Position numbers and translations under genes: made by a program. This document shows, in pieces, positions 6,598 through 13,746 of a stretch of DNA of 19,259 nucleotides (position 1 is the stretch's first letter; each line of letters opens with the position of its first letter). This DNA comes from an uncultured Clostridia bacterium (GTDB taxonomy: Bacteria; Bacillota; Clostridia; UBA1381), in assembly GCA_934454035.1 (NCBI GenBank), contig CAKSFY010000036.1, positions 1 through 19,259 on the forward strand, read 5' to 3'. A model generated the notes under the pieces. It worked only from the letters and a program-made list of their open reading frames with translations, did no database searches and had not been told where the DNA came from.

Positions 6598-7386
6598 CTA
6601 TTTTTGAATCATGATACTTCTGTATTTATTTGGTGTCACACCAACGTTTTTCTTGAATTGGCGGATAAAATGCTCCACATTTTCATAACCGCACATTTGA
6701 GATATCTCCAAAACAGAGTAACCGCTGTAGAGCAGAATATTTTTTGCCTTACTGATCCTTGCATTGATAACATCACTGTAAAATGATATTCCGAATAAGT
6801 CCTTGTAAAAATGCTGAAAATATGACTCGCTTATATACATATTGCTTGCCAGCTCGGCAATATTCCACCGTTTTTCAGGATTTTTTATCATTTTTTTGCG
6901 CAGAATCATAAAGTTTATATAGCGCGTGCTCTCCCTTTCGCTTTCCTGCCCGTCAACGTAGTTTTCGGCAAGCTTTATAAAAAAGTATTTTGTGAGCTCA
7001 CTCAGTGCAGAAGACGTACGCAAAGTGTCAAAATCCGCTTCTTGCTTCATCATTTTGAGTATTTTCTCAATTTCATTGCGGTTTCTTATGCCTGTTACTT
7101 TGCCGAAATTCAAATTTTCAAAATAACGGCTTTCACTCTTTTTATCAAATTCAAAGTGAAAATAATCATGAATAAATATTTTTTCTTTAGGATAATACTC
7201 GGTATGCGCGCCTTTTTTGAAAATGCAGTACGTTCCCGGCTCGGCAAGAATATAATCATCATCCTGATATACATATGTGCTGCATTTAAATAACACAAAC
7301 AAATTCCATTCTGCCAGACCGTTCGGGCGAAAGCATCTGAACCCGTCGGAACATTCATCATTAATGCAAATACAATCAATTTTCAT
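6598..7386 (-). CDS. AraC-family transcriptional regulator
   Basis: This 262-residue protein ends in a typical AraC/XylS DNA-binding domain. The first helix-turn-helix covers about 175-195 (WNIAELASNMYISESYFQHF) and the second about 223-245 (YSVLEISQMCGYENVEHFIR), followed by the hallmark GVTPNKYR. Residues 1-100 form a beta-rich cupin-like sensor domain (LAEPGTYCIFKKGAHTEYYP), as in sugar-responsive members such as RhaS and AraC. The ATG at 7384-7386 is preceded by AGGAGG with eight-base spacing and by its own consensus promoter. It is encoded just ahead of, and in the same direction as, the rhamnose-related operon, so it most likely controls it. The ligand is not visible from the sequence. 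AraC proteins usually bind direct repeats, so the palindromes at 6499-6564 may belong to another factor. Confidence 0.9.
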   Translation of the reverse strand: MKIDCICINDECSDGFRCFRPNGLAEWNLFVLFKCSTYVYQDDDYILAEPGTYCIFKKGAHTEYYPKEKIFIHDYFHFEFDKKSESRYFENLNFGKVTGIRNRNEIEKILKMMKQEADFDTLRTSSALSELTKYFFIKLAENYVDGQESERESTRYINFMILRKKMIKNPEKRWNIAELASNMYISESYFQHFYKDLFGISFYSDVINARISKAKNILLYSGYSVLEISQMCGYENVEHFIRQFKKNVGVTPNKYRSIMIQK

Positions 7387-7415
7387 AAACAGCGCCTCCT
7401 TTGATTTTTTTTATA

Positions 7416-7444
7416 ATTATATCATTCCGGCATTTTTCTGTCAA
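7416..7444 (-). promoter_or_regulatory. Promoter of the AraC-family regulator gene
   Basis: Read on the minus strand, TTGACA (7439-7444), a 17-base spacer and TATAAT (7416-7421) match the sigma-A consensus at all twelve positions. A start near 7409 would leave a leader of about 22 bases containing the AGGAGG site at 7395-7400. A strong promoter on a regulator gene suggests constitutive or repressible expression. Confidence 0.85.
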
Positions 7445-7489
7445 TAAAATATACATTAAAATAATATATAATAATTTTCAAAAAAAGTA

Positions 7490-7518
7490 TTGACAATCAA
7501 AAAATGATGTGATATAAT
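7490..7518 (+). promoter_or_regulatory. Promoter of metY
   Basis: TTGACA (7490-7495), a 17-base spacer and TATAAT (7513-7518) match the sigma-A consensus at all twelve positions. GATAT/ATATC (7511-7515 and 7520-7524) is an inverted repeat over the -10 element. Just downstream, ATACTA and TAGGTAT (about 7525-7544) form an imperfect inverted repeat that could be an operator. The 82-base leader shows no SAM-riboswitch or T-box signature by eye. Confidence 0.85.
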
Positions 7519-7606
7519 CATATCATACTAAACATATAGGTATTATAGCTTATTCTATCGGATAATCTGAAATACTAAAAAAACAAACAGAAAAGAGGAG
7601 TTTAAA

Positions 7607-8899
7607 ATGGCAGCAATAAAAGATACTTCAAAATGGGGATTTGAGACAAAGCAATTACATATAGGTCAGGAAGAGGCAGACCCGGCAAGCGATGCAAGAG
7701 CCGTGCCGATTTATCAGACCACTTCTTACGTATTTAAAAACTCCGCGCATGCGGCAGCGCGTTTCGGACTTGCGGACGCAGGAAATATTTACGGCAGACT
7801 TACAAACTCAACGCAGGATGTCTTTGAAAAAAGAATTGCCGCCCTTGAAGGCGGTGTTGCGGCACTTGCTACCGCTTCCGGTGCTGCTGCCATTACATAT
7901 ACCATAGAAAATCTTGCCGAAGACGGCGGACATATTGTTGCGCAGAAAACAATCTACGGCGGAACATACAATTTACTGGCTCACACTCTGCCAAAGTACG
8001 GAATAACAACCACTTTTGTGGATATTCACAATTTGGATGAAGTAAAGGCAGCTATCCGTCCCGAGACAAAGGCAATCTTTACCGAAGCACTGGGCAATCC
8101 GAACAGTGACATTCCCGATGTGGACGCCTTGGCGGAAATTGCCCATGCAAACAAAATTCCGCTTGTAATTGACTCAACCTTTGCAACACCGTATCTGTTC
8201 AGACCAATCGAACACGGAGCCGATATCGTGGTTCATTCGGCAACAAAATTTATCGGCGGGCACGGAACAACCCTCGGCGGAGTTATAGTTGACAGTGGAA
8301 AATTCGGCTGGGAGGCAAGCGGAAAATTTGAATCGCTTGTTGCCCCGAATCCGAGCTATCACGGAGTTTCATTTACAAAAGCAGCCGGTCCGGCGGCATT
8401 TGTAACAAAAATCCGCGCAATTCTTCTGCGTGACACCGGCGCTGCTATTTCACCATTTAACGCATTTTTGCTTTTGCAGGGGCTTGAAACGCTTTCACTC
8501 AGAGTAGAGCGCCACGCCGAAAACACAAAAAAGGTAATTGAATATTTGTCTAATCACCCCAAGGTTGAAAAGGTAAACCATCCTTCTCTTCCCGACCATC
8601 CCGATCACAAGCTTTACGAAAAATACTACCCCAACGGCGGCGGTTCTATTTTCACCTTCGATATTAAAGGCGGTGCAAAGGAAGCGCAGGAATTTATTGA
8701 CAAGCTGCAAATTTTTTCACTTTTGGCAAATGTAGCAGATGTAAAATCTCTTGTGATTCACCCTGCAAGCACAACCCATTCGCAGTTATCGGAAGAGGAA
8801 CTTGCAGACCAGGGAATCAAGCCCAGCACAATCCGGCTTTCAATCGGAACCGAAAGTATAAAGGACATTATTGCAGACCTGGAACAGGCATTCAATTAA
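7607..8899 (+). CDS. metY: O-acetylhomoserine (thiol)-lyase (sulfhydrylase)
   Basis: The 430-residue protein belongs to the Cys/Met-metabolism PLP-dependent enzymes, most like O-acetylhomoserine sulfhydrylase, which makes homocysteine from O-acetylhomoserine and sulfide in the cytoplasm. The PLP lysine is Lys214 in HSATKFIGGHGTTLGG. Other family blocks are QTTSYVF (37-43), the YGR pair that helps bind the cofactor phosphate (62-64), and the C-terminal RLSIGTE before DIIADLEQA. The length of about 430 residues, with an insertion after the PLP lysine (KFGWEASGKF), favours MetY/CysD-type sulfhydrylase over the shorter cystathionine synthases and lyases. A GAGGAG site lies about ten bases before ATG 7607. 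The gene is single, between its own promoter and a strong terminator, and is functionally separate from the sugar and phosphate loci. Confidence 0.93.
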   Translation: MAAIKDTSKWGFETKQLHIGQEEADPASDARAVPIYQTTSYVFKNSAHAAARFGLADAGNIYGRLTNSTQDVFEKRIAALEGGVAALATASGAAAITYTIENLAEDGGHIVAQKTIYGGTYNLLAHTLPKYGITTTFVDIHNLDEVKAAIRPETKAIFTEALGNPNSDIPDVDALAEIAHANKIPLVIDSTFATPYLFRPIEHGADIVVHSATKFIGGHGTTLGGVIVDSGKFGWEASGKFESLVAPNPSYHGVSFTKAAGPAAFVTKIRAILLRDTGAAISPFNAFLLLQGLETLSLRVERHAENTKKVIEYLSNHPKVEKVNHPSLPDHPDHKLYEKYYPNGGGSIFTFDIKGGAKEAQEFIDKLQIFSLLANVADVKSLVIHPASTTHSQLSEEELADQGIKPSTIRLSIGTESIKDIIADLEQAFN

Positions 8900-8902
8900 T
8901 AC

Positions 8903-8937
8903 AAAAAAGCGCCCGACGCTCTGCCGGGCGCTTTTTT
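8903..8937 (+). terminator. Intrinsic terminator of metY
   Basis: AAAAAAGCGCCCG (8903-8915) pairs perfectly with CGGGCGCTTTTTT (8925-8937) around a nine-base loop, beginning three bases after the stop codon. Seven GC pairs followed by six T form a textbook Rho-independent terminator. It separates metY from the phosphate operon. Confidence 0.95.
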
Positions 8938-8955
8938 ATATGCCGTTTGAATAAA

Positions 8956-9011
8956 TTAACATAGAATTAACATATACTACCTTTCGGAATTAACATTAGC
9001 TGTTGTATAAT
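8956..9011 (+). promoter_or_regulatory. PhoP-dependent promoter of the pst operon (TTAACA boxes)
   Basis: Three exact TTAACA hexamers lie at 8956-8961, 8967-8972 and 8990-8995. The first two are 11 bases apart and the third is about two further turns away. The position between them (about 8978) has only a poor match. A TATAAT -10 element follows at 9006-9011, while the -35 position (8983-8988, TTCGGA) is poor. Direct TTAACA-type repeats on one face of the helix upstream of a promoter without a -35 are how Firmicute PhoP activates pst genes. The PhoP encoded at 13087 is the obvious activator. Confidence 0.85.
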
Positions 9012-9015
9012 TAAC

Positions 9016-9034
9016 TTGTAATCAAAAATTACAA
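9016..9034 (+). repeat. Seven-base inverted repeat at the pst transcription start
   Basis: TTGTAAT (9016-9022) and ATTACAA (9028-9034) are perfect inverted copies around CAAAA. They lie right at the predicted transcription start (about 9018) and end 11 bases before the ribosome-binding site. It may be an operator or a weak 5' hairpin. It is AT-rich and could be chance. Confidence 0.4.
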
Positions 9035-9057
9035 ATATTTTATCAGGAGTGAAAATT

Positions 9058-9894
9058 ATGAAAAAAATTATTACTATGATTCTTTCGGGAGCAATCGCAG
9101 CTGCTATGCTTGCAGGCTGTGCAGGCACAAGCGATAACACCTCAGGTCAGACGGACACAAAGGCTGCAGTCGTATCAACCGACGGTTCAACCTCAATGGA
9201 AAAGGTAATCGGTTACTTGAGTGAAGCTTATATGGAGGACAACAAAAATGTAAAGGTTACTTACAATCCGACAGGCTCGGGCGCAGGCATACAAGCAGTT
9301 TCGGAGGGCAGATGTGACATAGGACTTTCAAGCCGTGACTTAAAGGATGACGAAAAACAAACGCTTGAGCAAACGGTTGTCGCAATCGACGGTATTGCAA
9401 TGGTGGTAAATCCCGCTAACACGGTTGAAAATTTAACGGTTGACCAGATTGCTAAAATCTACACCGGAGAAATTACAAACTGGAAAGACGTCGGCGGTTC
9501 GGACAGTACAATAGTTATTATCGGCAGAGAAGCTGCATCCGGTACAAGAGACGGTTTTGAATCAATCACAAAAACAAAAGACAAGTGCACATACAATCAG
9601 GAATTGACATCAACAGGCGATGTAATCCAAACAGTTTCGAGCAACCCGAATGCAATCGGTTATGCGTCGCTTGCAGCCGTAAAAGACAGTGTTAAAGCCA
9701 TTAAGGTTGAAAATGTAGCACCGTCAAAAGAGACCATTCAGGACGGCACATATAAAATTCAAAGGGATTTTGTCCTGGTAACAAAAAAAGATACTCCGTT
9801 AAATAGCGAAGCTCAAAAATTCTTTGACTTTGCTTCAAGCAAGGATGCAGACAGTCTTATCGAAAAAGCAGGCGCAATCCCGGTTGTAAGATAG
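9058..9894 (+). CDS. pstS: Phosphate ABC transporter substrate-binding lipoprotein PstS
   Basis: The 278-residue lipoprotein binds inorganic phosphate outside the membrane and hands it to PstCA. I start at ATG 9058, which has AGGAG (9045-9049) at eight bases. The in-frame GTG at 9049 lies inside that site. A lysine-tipped signal peptide ends in the lipobox LAGC with Cys21 for lipidation, followed by a Ser/Thr/Gly/Asp linker. The phosphate-binding blocks are STDGSTSMEK (40-49), the TGSGAGI and SSRDL region, and GREAASGTRDGFE. It is the first gene of the operon, directly behind the Pho boxes, and belongs to the short PstS type common in Firmicutes. Confidence 0.95.
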   Translation: MKKIITMILSGAIAAAMLAGCAGTSDNTSGQTDTKAAVVSTDGSTSMEKVIGYLSEAYMEDNKNVKVTYNPTGSGAGIQAVSEGRCDIGLSSRDLKDDEKQTLEQTVVAIDGIAMVVNPANTVENLTVDQIAKIYTGEITNWKDVGGSDSTIVIIGREAASGTRDGFESITKTKDKCTYNQELTSTGDVIQTVSSNPNAIGYASLAAVKDSVKAIKVENVAPSKETIQDGTYKIQRDFVLVTKKDTPLNSEAQKFFDFASSKDADSLIEKAGAIPVVR

Positions 9895-9906
9895 AGGGGT
9901 TCTGCA

Positions 9907-10761
9907 ATGAACAAAGCATTTGAAAAATTTATGAACACTCTGTTTGCAATATGCGGCATTGCCGCTCTTGCATTCGTCGGAGTTATAACAGTTTTCTTAA
10001 TAGCCTCGGGGCTGCCCGCAATAAAGGAAATCGGCATTGCCGATTTCCTTTTGGGCAAAGTTTGGAAACCGACCGCCGACCCGGCATACTACGGAATTCT
10101 TCCGTTTATAGCTTCATCGGTGTTGGGTACGCTCGGCGCAATTGTTATCGGAGTTCCGATCGGACTTTTTTCGGCAATTTATATTGCTGAGTTTGCTCCT
10201 AAAAAGCTGAGCGTCGTAATACGCAGCGCATCCGAGCTTTTGGCAGGAATTCCGTCAGTTGTTTACGGACTTGTCGGAATGATAATAATCGTCCCGGCAG
10301 TACGTGAAATTTTCGGACTCCCGGACGGTGCAAATTTGTTTTCTGCAATTATAGTCCTGTCGGTCATGATACTGCCATCGGTTATAAGTGTTTCGGAAAC
10401 TGCAATAAAAGCTGTCCCCGGAGAATATGCCGAGGGTTCTCTTGCACTCGGTGCAACAAAAACCGAAACAGTTTTTAAAATAGTCGTACCTGCCGCAAAA
10501 AGCGGTATACTCACCTCGGTTGTACTTGGCATAGGCAGAGCGATAGGCGAAGCAATGGCGGTTATGATGGTATCGGGAAATGCGCCGAACATGCCGAAGC
10601 TCTTTACAAGCGTCAGATTTCTTACAACAGCGGTAGCTTCGGAAATGTCATACTCATCAGGTCTTCAGAGAGAAGCGCTCTTTTCGATTGCTCTTGTACT
10701 TTTCATATTTATTTTGATTATTAATCTGGTCTTAAACACAATTGTAAAAAGGAAAGGGTGA
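9907..10761 (+). CDS. pstC: Phosphate ABC transporter permease PstC
   Basis: The 284-residue membrane protein has about six hydrophobic segments, the first at about 13-34, with the others spread to the C-terminus (LFIFILIINLVL). The permease-ABC interaction loop is recognisable as EYAEGSLALGATKTETVFKI, the EAA-type motif that docks on PstB. The stretch SELLAGIPSVVYGLVG is a signature shared by PstC and PstA. A GAGGGG site lies just after the pstS stop, and only 12 bases separate the genes. It forms the channel with PstA. An oddity is a perfect 13-bp stem-loop at 10023-10051, inside codons 39-49. It could change how much of the transcript continues past pstS. Confidence 0.95.
   Translation: MNKAFEKFMNTLFAICGIAALAFVGVITVFLIASGLPAIKEIGIADFLLGKVWKPTADPAYYGILPFIASSVLGTLGAIVIGVPIGLFSAIYIAEFAPKKLSVVIRSASELLAGIPSVVYGLVGMIIIVPAVREIFGLPDGANLFSAIIVLSVMILPSVISVSETAIKAVPGEYAEGSLALGATKTETVFKIVVPAAKSGILTSVVLGIGRAIGEAMAVMMVSGNAPNMPKLFTSVRFLTTAVASEMSYSSGLQREALFSIALVLFIFILIINLVLNTIVKRKG
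10023..10051 (+). repeat. Perfect 13-bp stem-loop inside pstC
   Basis: AAAGGAAATCGGC (10023-10035) pairs without mismatch with GCCGATTTCCTTT (10039-10051) around the three-base loop ATT. One more T follows, then GGG, so the T run is too short for a standard terminator. It lies about 120 bases into pstC, where it could stall polymerase or stop 3' decay of a pstS-only transcript. The amino acids encoded (KEIGIADFL) are ordinary for PstC. Confidence 0.6.
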
Positions 10762-10767
10762 TAATTC

Positions 10768-11625
10768 ATGAAAGTCTCCGCAAAAAGAAAAACCAGGGAT
10801 TTTGCCCTAAAGCTCTTAATGTATCTTGCCTCCGGTGCAGTACTGTTGTTTCTTGTACTGCTGATAGGCTATATACTCTACCGCGGTCTGCCGAATATCA
10901 CCTTTAAATTTCTTTCGACCAAACCGAGTCTTGTAAGAGAAACAACGGGCATACTGCCGAATATCTTAAATACACTTTATATTATATTAATGACATTGAT
11001 TATAGTTCTTCCTCTCGGTGTCGGAGCTGCGATATATCTGACGGAATATGCAAAAAACAAAAAGCTTGTCGGTATAATAGAGCTTGCTGCCGAAACTCTT
11101 TCCGGAATCCCCTCCATTATATACGGACTTGTCGGCATGCTGATTTTTGTACAGTTTTTCTCACTCGGTACCTCGCTCATTGCCGGTTCGCTGACGCTGG
11201 TTATCATGACCCTGCCGACAATCATCAGAACTGTGCAGGAAAGTCTTAAAACCGTCCCGAACAGCTACAGAGAGGGCTCATTGGGGCTCGGCAGCGGCAA
11301 ATGGCATATGATAAGAACCGTTGTTCTTCCCTCCTCCATTGACGGAATTGTAACCGGCTGCATACTGTCGGTCGGAAGAATTGTCGGAGAAAGTGCCGCG
11401 CTTTTGTTCACTGCCGGAATGGCAAACGAAATAATCGGATTTTTGAATGCGCCTAAGCCGAACCAGCCGGGTTCAACACTTACCGTTGCTCTGTATATGT
11501 ATGCAAAAGAACGCGGCGAGTTTGACACTGCCTTTGCAATTGCCGCAATTTTATTATTGCTGACCTTTGTTATTAATCTCTCGGCAAAGCTTGCGGCAAA
11601 AAAACTAAAAAAGGAGTCGTTATAA
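10768..11625 (+). CDS. pstA: Phosphate ABC transporter permease PstA
   Basis: The 285-residue protein is the second phosphate permease. It has about six membrane segments, the first at about 14-37 (LLMYLASGAVLLFLVLLIGY) after a basic N-terminus. The signature AETLSGIPSIIYGLVGMLIF and the EAA-type loop SYREGSLGLGSGKWHMIRTV mirror those of PstC. It starts six bases after pstC behind a GGAAAGGGTG ribosome-binding site and ends directly before the pstB ATG. The tight spacing implies stoichiometric synthesis of the PstC-PstA channel. Residues 210-240 (FLNAPKPNQPGSTLTVALYM) match the PstA-specific extracellular loop, which separates it from PstC. Confidence 0.95.
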   Translation: MKVSAKRKTRDFALKLLMYLASGAVLLFLVLLIGYILYRGLPNITFKFLSTKPSLVRETTGILPNILNTLYIILMTLIIVLPLGVGAAIYLTEYAKNKKLVGIIELAAETLSGIPSIIYGLVGMLIFVQFFSLGTSLIAGSLTLVIMTLPTIIRTVQESLKTVPNSYREGSLGLGSGKWHMIRTVVLPSSIDGIVTGCILSVGRIVGESAALLFTAGMANEIIGFLNAPKPNQPGSTLTVALYMYAKERGEFDTAFAIAAILLLLTFVINLSAKLAAKKLKKESL

Positions 11626-12378
11626 ATGAGCGATATTATTAAAACAGAAAATTTAAACCTTTGGTATGATACAAATCATGCCTTAAAAAATATAAATATT
11701 TCCATACCCTCAAAAAAAATAACCGCTCTGATAGGACCCTCAGGCTGCGGCAAATCAACCTTTTTAAAAACTCTCAACCGTATGAATGACCTTGTTGACG
11801 GCTGCCGCATTGAGGGAAAGGTCACCTTAGACGGAGCCGATATTTTTAAAGACATTGACGTAACCGTTCTCAGAAAGCGCGTAGGAATGGTATTTCAAAA
11901 ACCTAATCCCTTTCCGATGAGTATTTATGACAATATTGCTTACGGGCCGCGAATTCACGGAATAAAATCAAAGGTAAAGCTTGACGAAATAGTTGAAGAA
12001 TCGCTTAAGCAAGCGGCAATTTGGGATGAATGTAAAGACAGGCTTAAAAAAAGCGCTCTTTCAATGAGCGGCGGACAGCAGCAGCGTCTTTGTATAGCAA
12101 GAGCAATCGCCGTAGAGCCGGAAATACTTTTAATGGATGAACCGACCTCCGCCCTTGACCCTATATCTACATCAAAAATAGAGGATTTGGCTGCCGAACT
12201 GAAAGAAAAATACACAATTGTAATAGTAACGCATAATATGCAGCAGGCTGCAAGAATTGCTGACAAAACGGCATTTTTCCTGCTTGGCGAGATAGTGGAA
12301 TTCGATGATACGGAGAAAATGTTCTCATCCCCGGGCGATAAGCGGACAGAGGACTATATTACAGGGAGGTTTGGATAA
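11626..12378 (+). CDS. pstB: Phosphate ABC transporter ATP-binding protein PstB
   Basis: The 250-residue ATPase powers phosphate import. Walker A is GPSGCGKS (37-44), the Q-loop Gln is at 91 in VFQKPNPFPMSIYDNIAYGPR, a PstB hallmark, the ABC signature is MSGGQQQR (147-154), and Walker B is ILLMDEPTSALDP from 167. The switch histidine is in IVTHNMQQAARIAD. The length matches the family (about 250). The ATG directly follows the pstA stop, with AAGGAG upstream, and the stop overlaps the phoU start by one base (TAATG). The protein sits on the cytoplasmic face and also takes part in signalling phosphate status through PhoU to PhoR. Confidence 0.97.
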   Translation: MSDIIKTENLNLWYDTNHALKNINISIPSKKITALIGPSGCGKSTFLKTLNRMNDLVDGCRIEGKVTLDGADIFKDIDVTVLRKRVGMVFQKPNPFPMSIYDNIAYGPRIHGIKSKVKLDEIVEESLKQAAIWDECKDRLKKSALSMSGGQQQRLCIARAIAVEPEILLMDEPTSALDPISTSKIEDLAAELKEKYTIVIVTHNMQQAARIADKTAFFLLGEIVEFDDTEKMFSSPGDKRTEDYITGRFG

Positions 12379-13043
12379 TGAGAAATCAATTTGATGAACA
12401 GCTTTCACAGCTTAATACCGAGCTTATAACAATGGGCGCGTTATGCGAAGATGCAATTTCGGCTGCAGCAAAGTATTTGATTGAAAATGACAATTCGCTG
12501 AAAGAGACAGTTTTTGATGCCGACAGACAAATAGACCAAAAAGAACGGGACATAGAGAGTCTGTGCATGAGACTTTTGCTCAGGCAGCAGCCTGTTGCAA
12601 GAGATTTAAGATGCGTGTCTTCGGCACTCAAAATGATTTCGGACATGGAAAGAATAGGCGACCAGGCTGCCGACATTGCGGAAATGGTATGCTTTGTAAA
12701 TCAAAGCAGCATAACAGGAAAGGTTCATATCGAAGATATGGCACGGGCAACAATCAAAATGGTGACCGAAAGCATAGAATCTTTTGTAAAGCATGATTTA
12801 CAGCTTGCCGCAGCGGTAATCGAGCATGATGACATTGTGGATAATTTATTTTTAAAAGTTAAAAACGAGCTTATTTCGGGCATAAAGGACGGAGCCGATA
12901 ATGCCGAAGCGTTAATTGACCTTTTAATGATTGCAAAATATTTTGAAAGAATAGGCGATCATGCCGAAAATATAGCCGAATGGGTTATTTACTCCATAAC
13001 CGGCAAACACGAAAATATGGATAAAAATATACAAACCGATTGA
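12378..13043 (+). CDS. phoU: Phosphate signalling complex protein PhoU
   Basis: The 221-residue all-helical protein contains two tandem PhoU repeats. Each carries the E/D-R-x-G-D type metal-binding motif: SDMERIGDQAADIAE around residues 92-106 and KYFERIGDHAENIAEW around 191-206. PhoU links transporter activity to the sensor kinase and represses the Pho response when phosphate is plentiful. It overlaps pstB by one base (TAATG), so translation is coupled. Its stop codon lies inside the -35 element of an apparent internal promoter for phoP. The length agrees with the family (about 215-240). No membrane segment is present; it acts at the inner membrane face through PstB and PhoR. Confidence 0.95.
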   Translation: MRNQFDEQLSQLNTELITMGALCEDAISAAAKYLIENDNSLKETVFDADRQIDQKERDIESLCMRLLLRQQPVARDLRCVSSALKMISDMERIGDQAADIAEMVCFVNQSSITGKVHIEDMARATIKMVTESIESFVKHDLQLAAAVIEHDDIVDNLFLKVKNELISGIKDGADNAEALIDLLMIAKYFERIGDHAENIAEWVIYSITGKHENMDKNIQTD

Positions 13044-13068
13044 AAAAACATACAATTCATGGTACAAT
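13040..13068 (+). promoter_or_regulatory. Internal promoter upstream of phoP
   Basis: TTGAAA (13040-13045), exactly 17 bases, then TACAAT (13063-13068) make a good sigma-A promoter in the 43-base gap between phoU and phoP. The -35 element overlaps the phoU stop codon. No TTAACA box is visible here. It could give basal PhoPR synthesis independent of the Pho-activated promoter at 8956. Confidence 0.6.
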
Positions 13069-13086
13069 ATGCTTGGGTGATTATAT

Positions 13087-13746
13087 ATGATTTATTTGGT
13101 TGAAGATGATGACAATATCAGAAAACTTGTAAGCTATGCGCTTGCTAAAGAGGGATATGAAGTAAAAGGCTTTGCCCTGCCTCATGAATTTTGGGACGCA
13201 TTACGCGATGAAATGCCGTCGCTTGTCCTTTTGGACATAATGCTTCCCGAAGAAGACGGGCTTGAAATTTTGAAAAAGCTCAGAAAAATAAGCGGCGACA
13301 TACCTATTATCATGCTGACTGCAAAAGGCAGTGAGTTCGACAAAGTTACAGGGCTTGATATGGGTGCCGACGATTATATTGCCAAGCCGTTCGGAATGAC
13401 AGAGCTGACCGCAAGAGTCCGTGCGCTGATAAGACGCACAAATAAATCAAAAGTATCTGAATTTTCGGTCGGTTCGCTTTATGTAAATCCCGACAAGCAT
13501 ATCGTGAAGGTTAACGGAAAAGAAATTAACCTATCCTTTAAAGAATACTCCCTGCTTTTAGCTCTGCTCAATGCCGGCGGCAGTGTTGTGGAAAGAGATA
13601 CGCTCCTTACAAAAATATGGGGCGAATATTATGACGAATCCAGAACTTTGGATGTACACATAAGAAAACTCAGGGTGAAACTGGAGCAAGCCGGAGATTT
13701 GATAAAAACCGTCAAAAATGTCGGTTATAAAATAGAGGTGGAATAA
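13087..13746 (+). CDS. phoP: Phosphate regulon response regulator PhoP/PhoB (OmpR family)
   Basis: The 219-residue protein has a receiver domain (1-120) with acidic pocket EDD (6-8), phospho-acceptor Asp50 in LVLLDIMLP, Thr78 and Lys100 (IAKPFG). A winged-helix OmpR-type DNA-binding domain follows (about 127-219; SFKEYSLLLALLNAGG, then the recognition region ESRTLDVHIRKLRVKLEQAG). It lies immediately before its histidine kinase and after phoU, which makes the phosphate regulon the natural target. The TTAACA boxes at 8956-8995 are its expected sites, forming a positive feedback loop. The start ATG 13087 has a modest GGGTGA site. The names PhoP (Bacillus) and PhoB (E. coli) describe the same role. 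Confidence 0.93.
   Translation: MIYLVEDDDNIRKLVSYALAKEGYEVKGFALPHEFWDALRDEMPSLVLLDIMLPEEDGLEILKKLRKISGDIPIIMLTAKGSEFDKVTGLDMGADDYIAKPFGMTELTARVRALIRRTNKSKVSEFSVGSLYVNPDKHIVKVNGKEINLSFKEYSLLLALLNAGGSVVERDTLLTKIWGEYYDESRTLDVHIRKLRVKLEQAGDLIKTVKNVGYKIEVE

Noticed and set aside
7519..7606. SAM riboswitch or T-box in the metY leader
   Set aside because: The leader is only about 82 bases and lacks the recognisable conserved blocks or a terminator/antiterminator pair.
9016..9034. A shared operator between pst (TTGTAAT/ATTACAA) and the sugar operon (CTTACAA/TTGTAAG)
   Set aside because: The half-sites look alike but are in opposite orientation with different spacing, and are AT-rich enough to arise by chance.
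9813..10058. Minus-strand open frames within pstS/pstC and similar shadows in metY, pstA, phoR, hprK and murB
   Set aside because: They overlap well-supported genes on the other strand, have no ribosome-binding sites and no recognisable family sequence.
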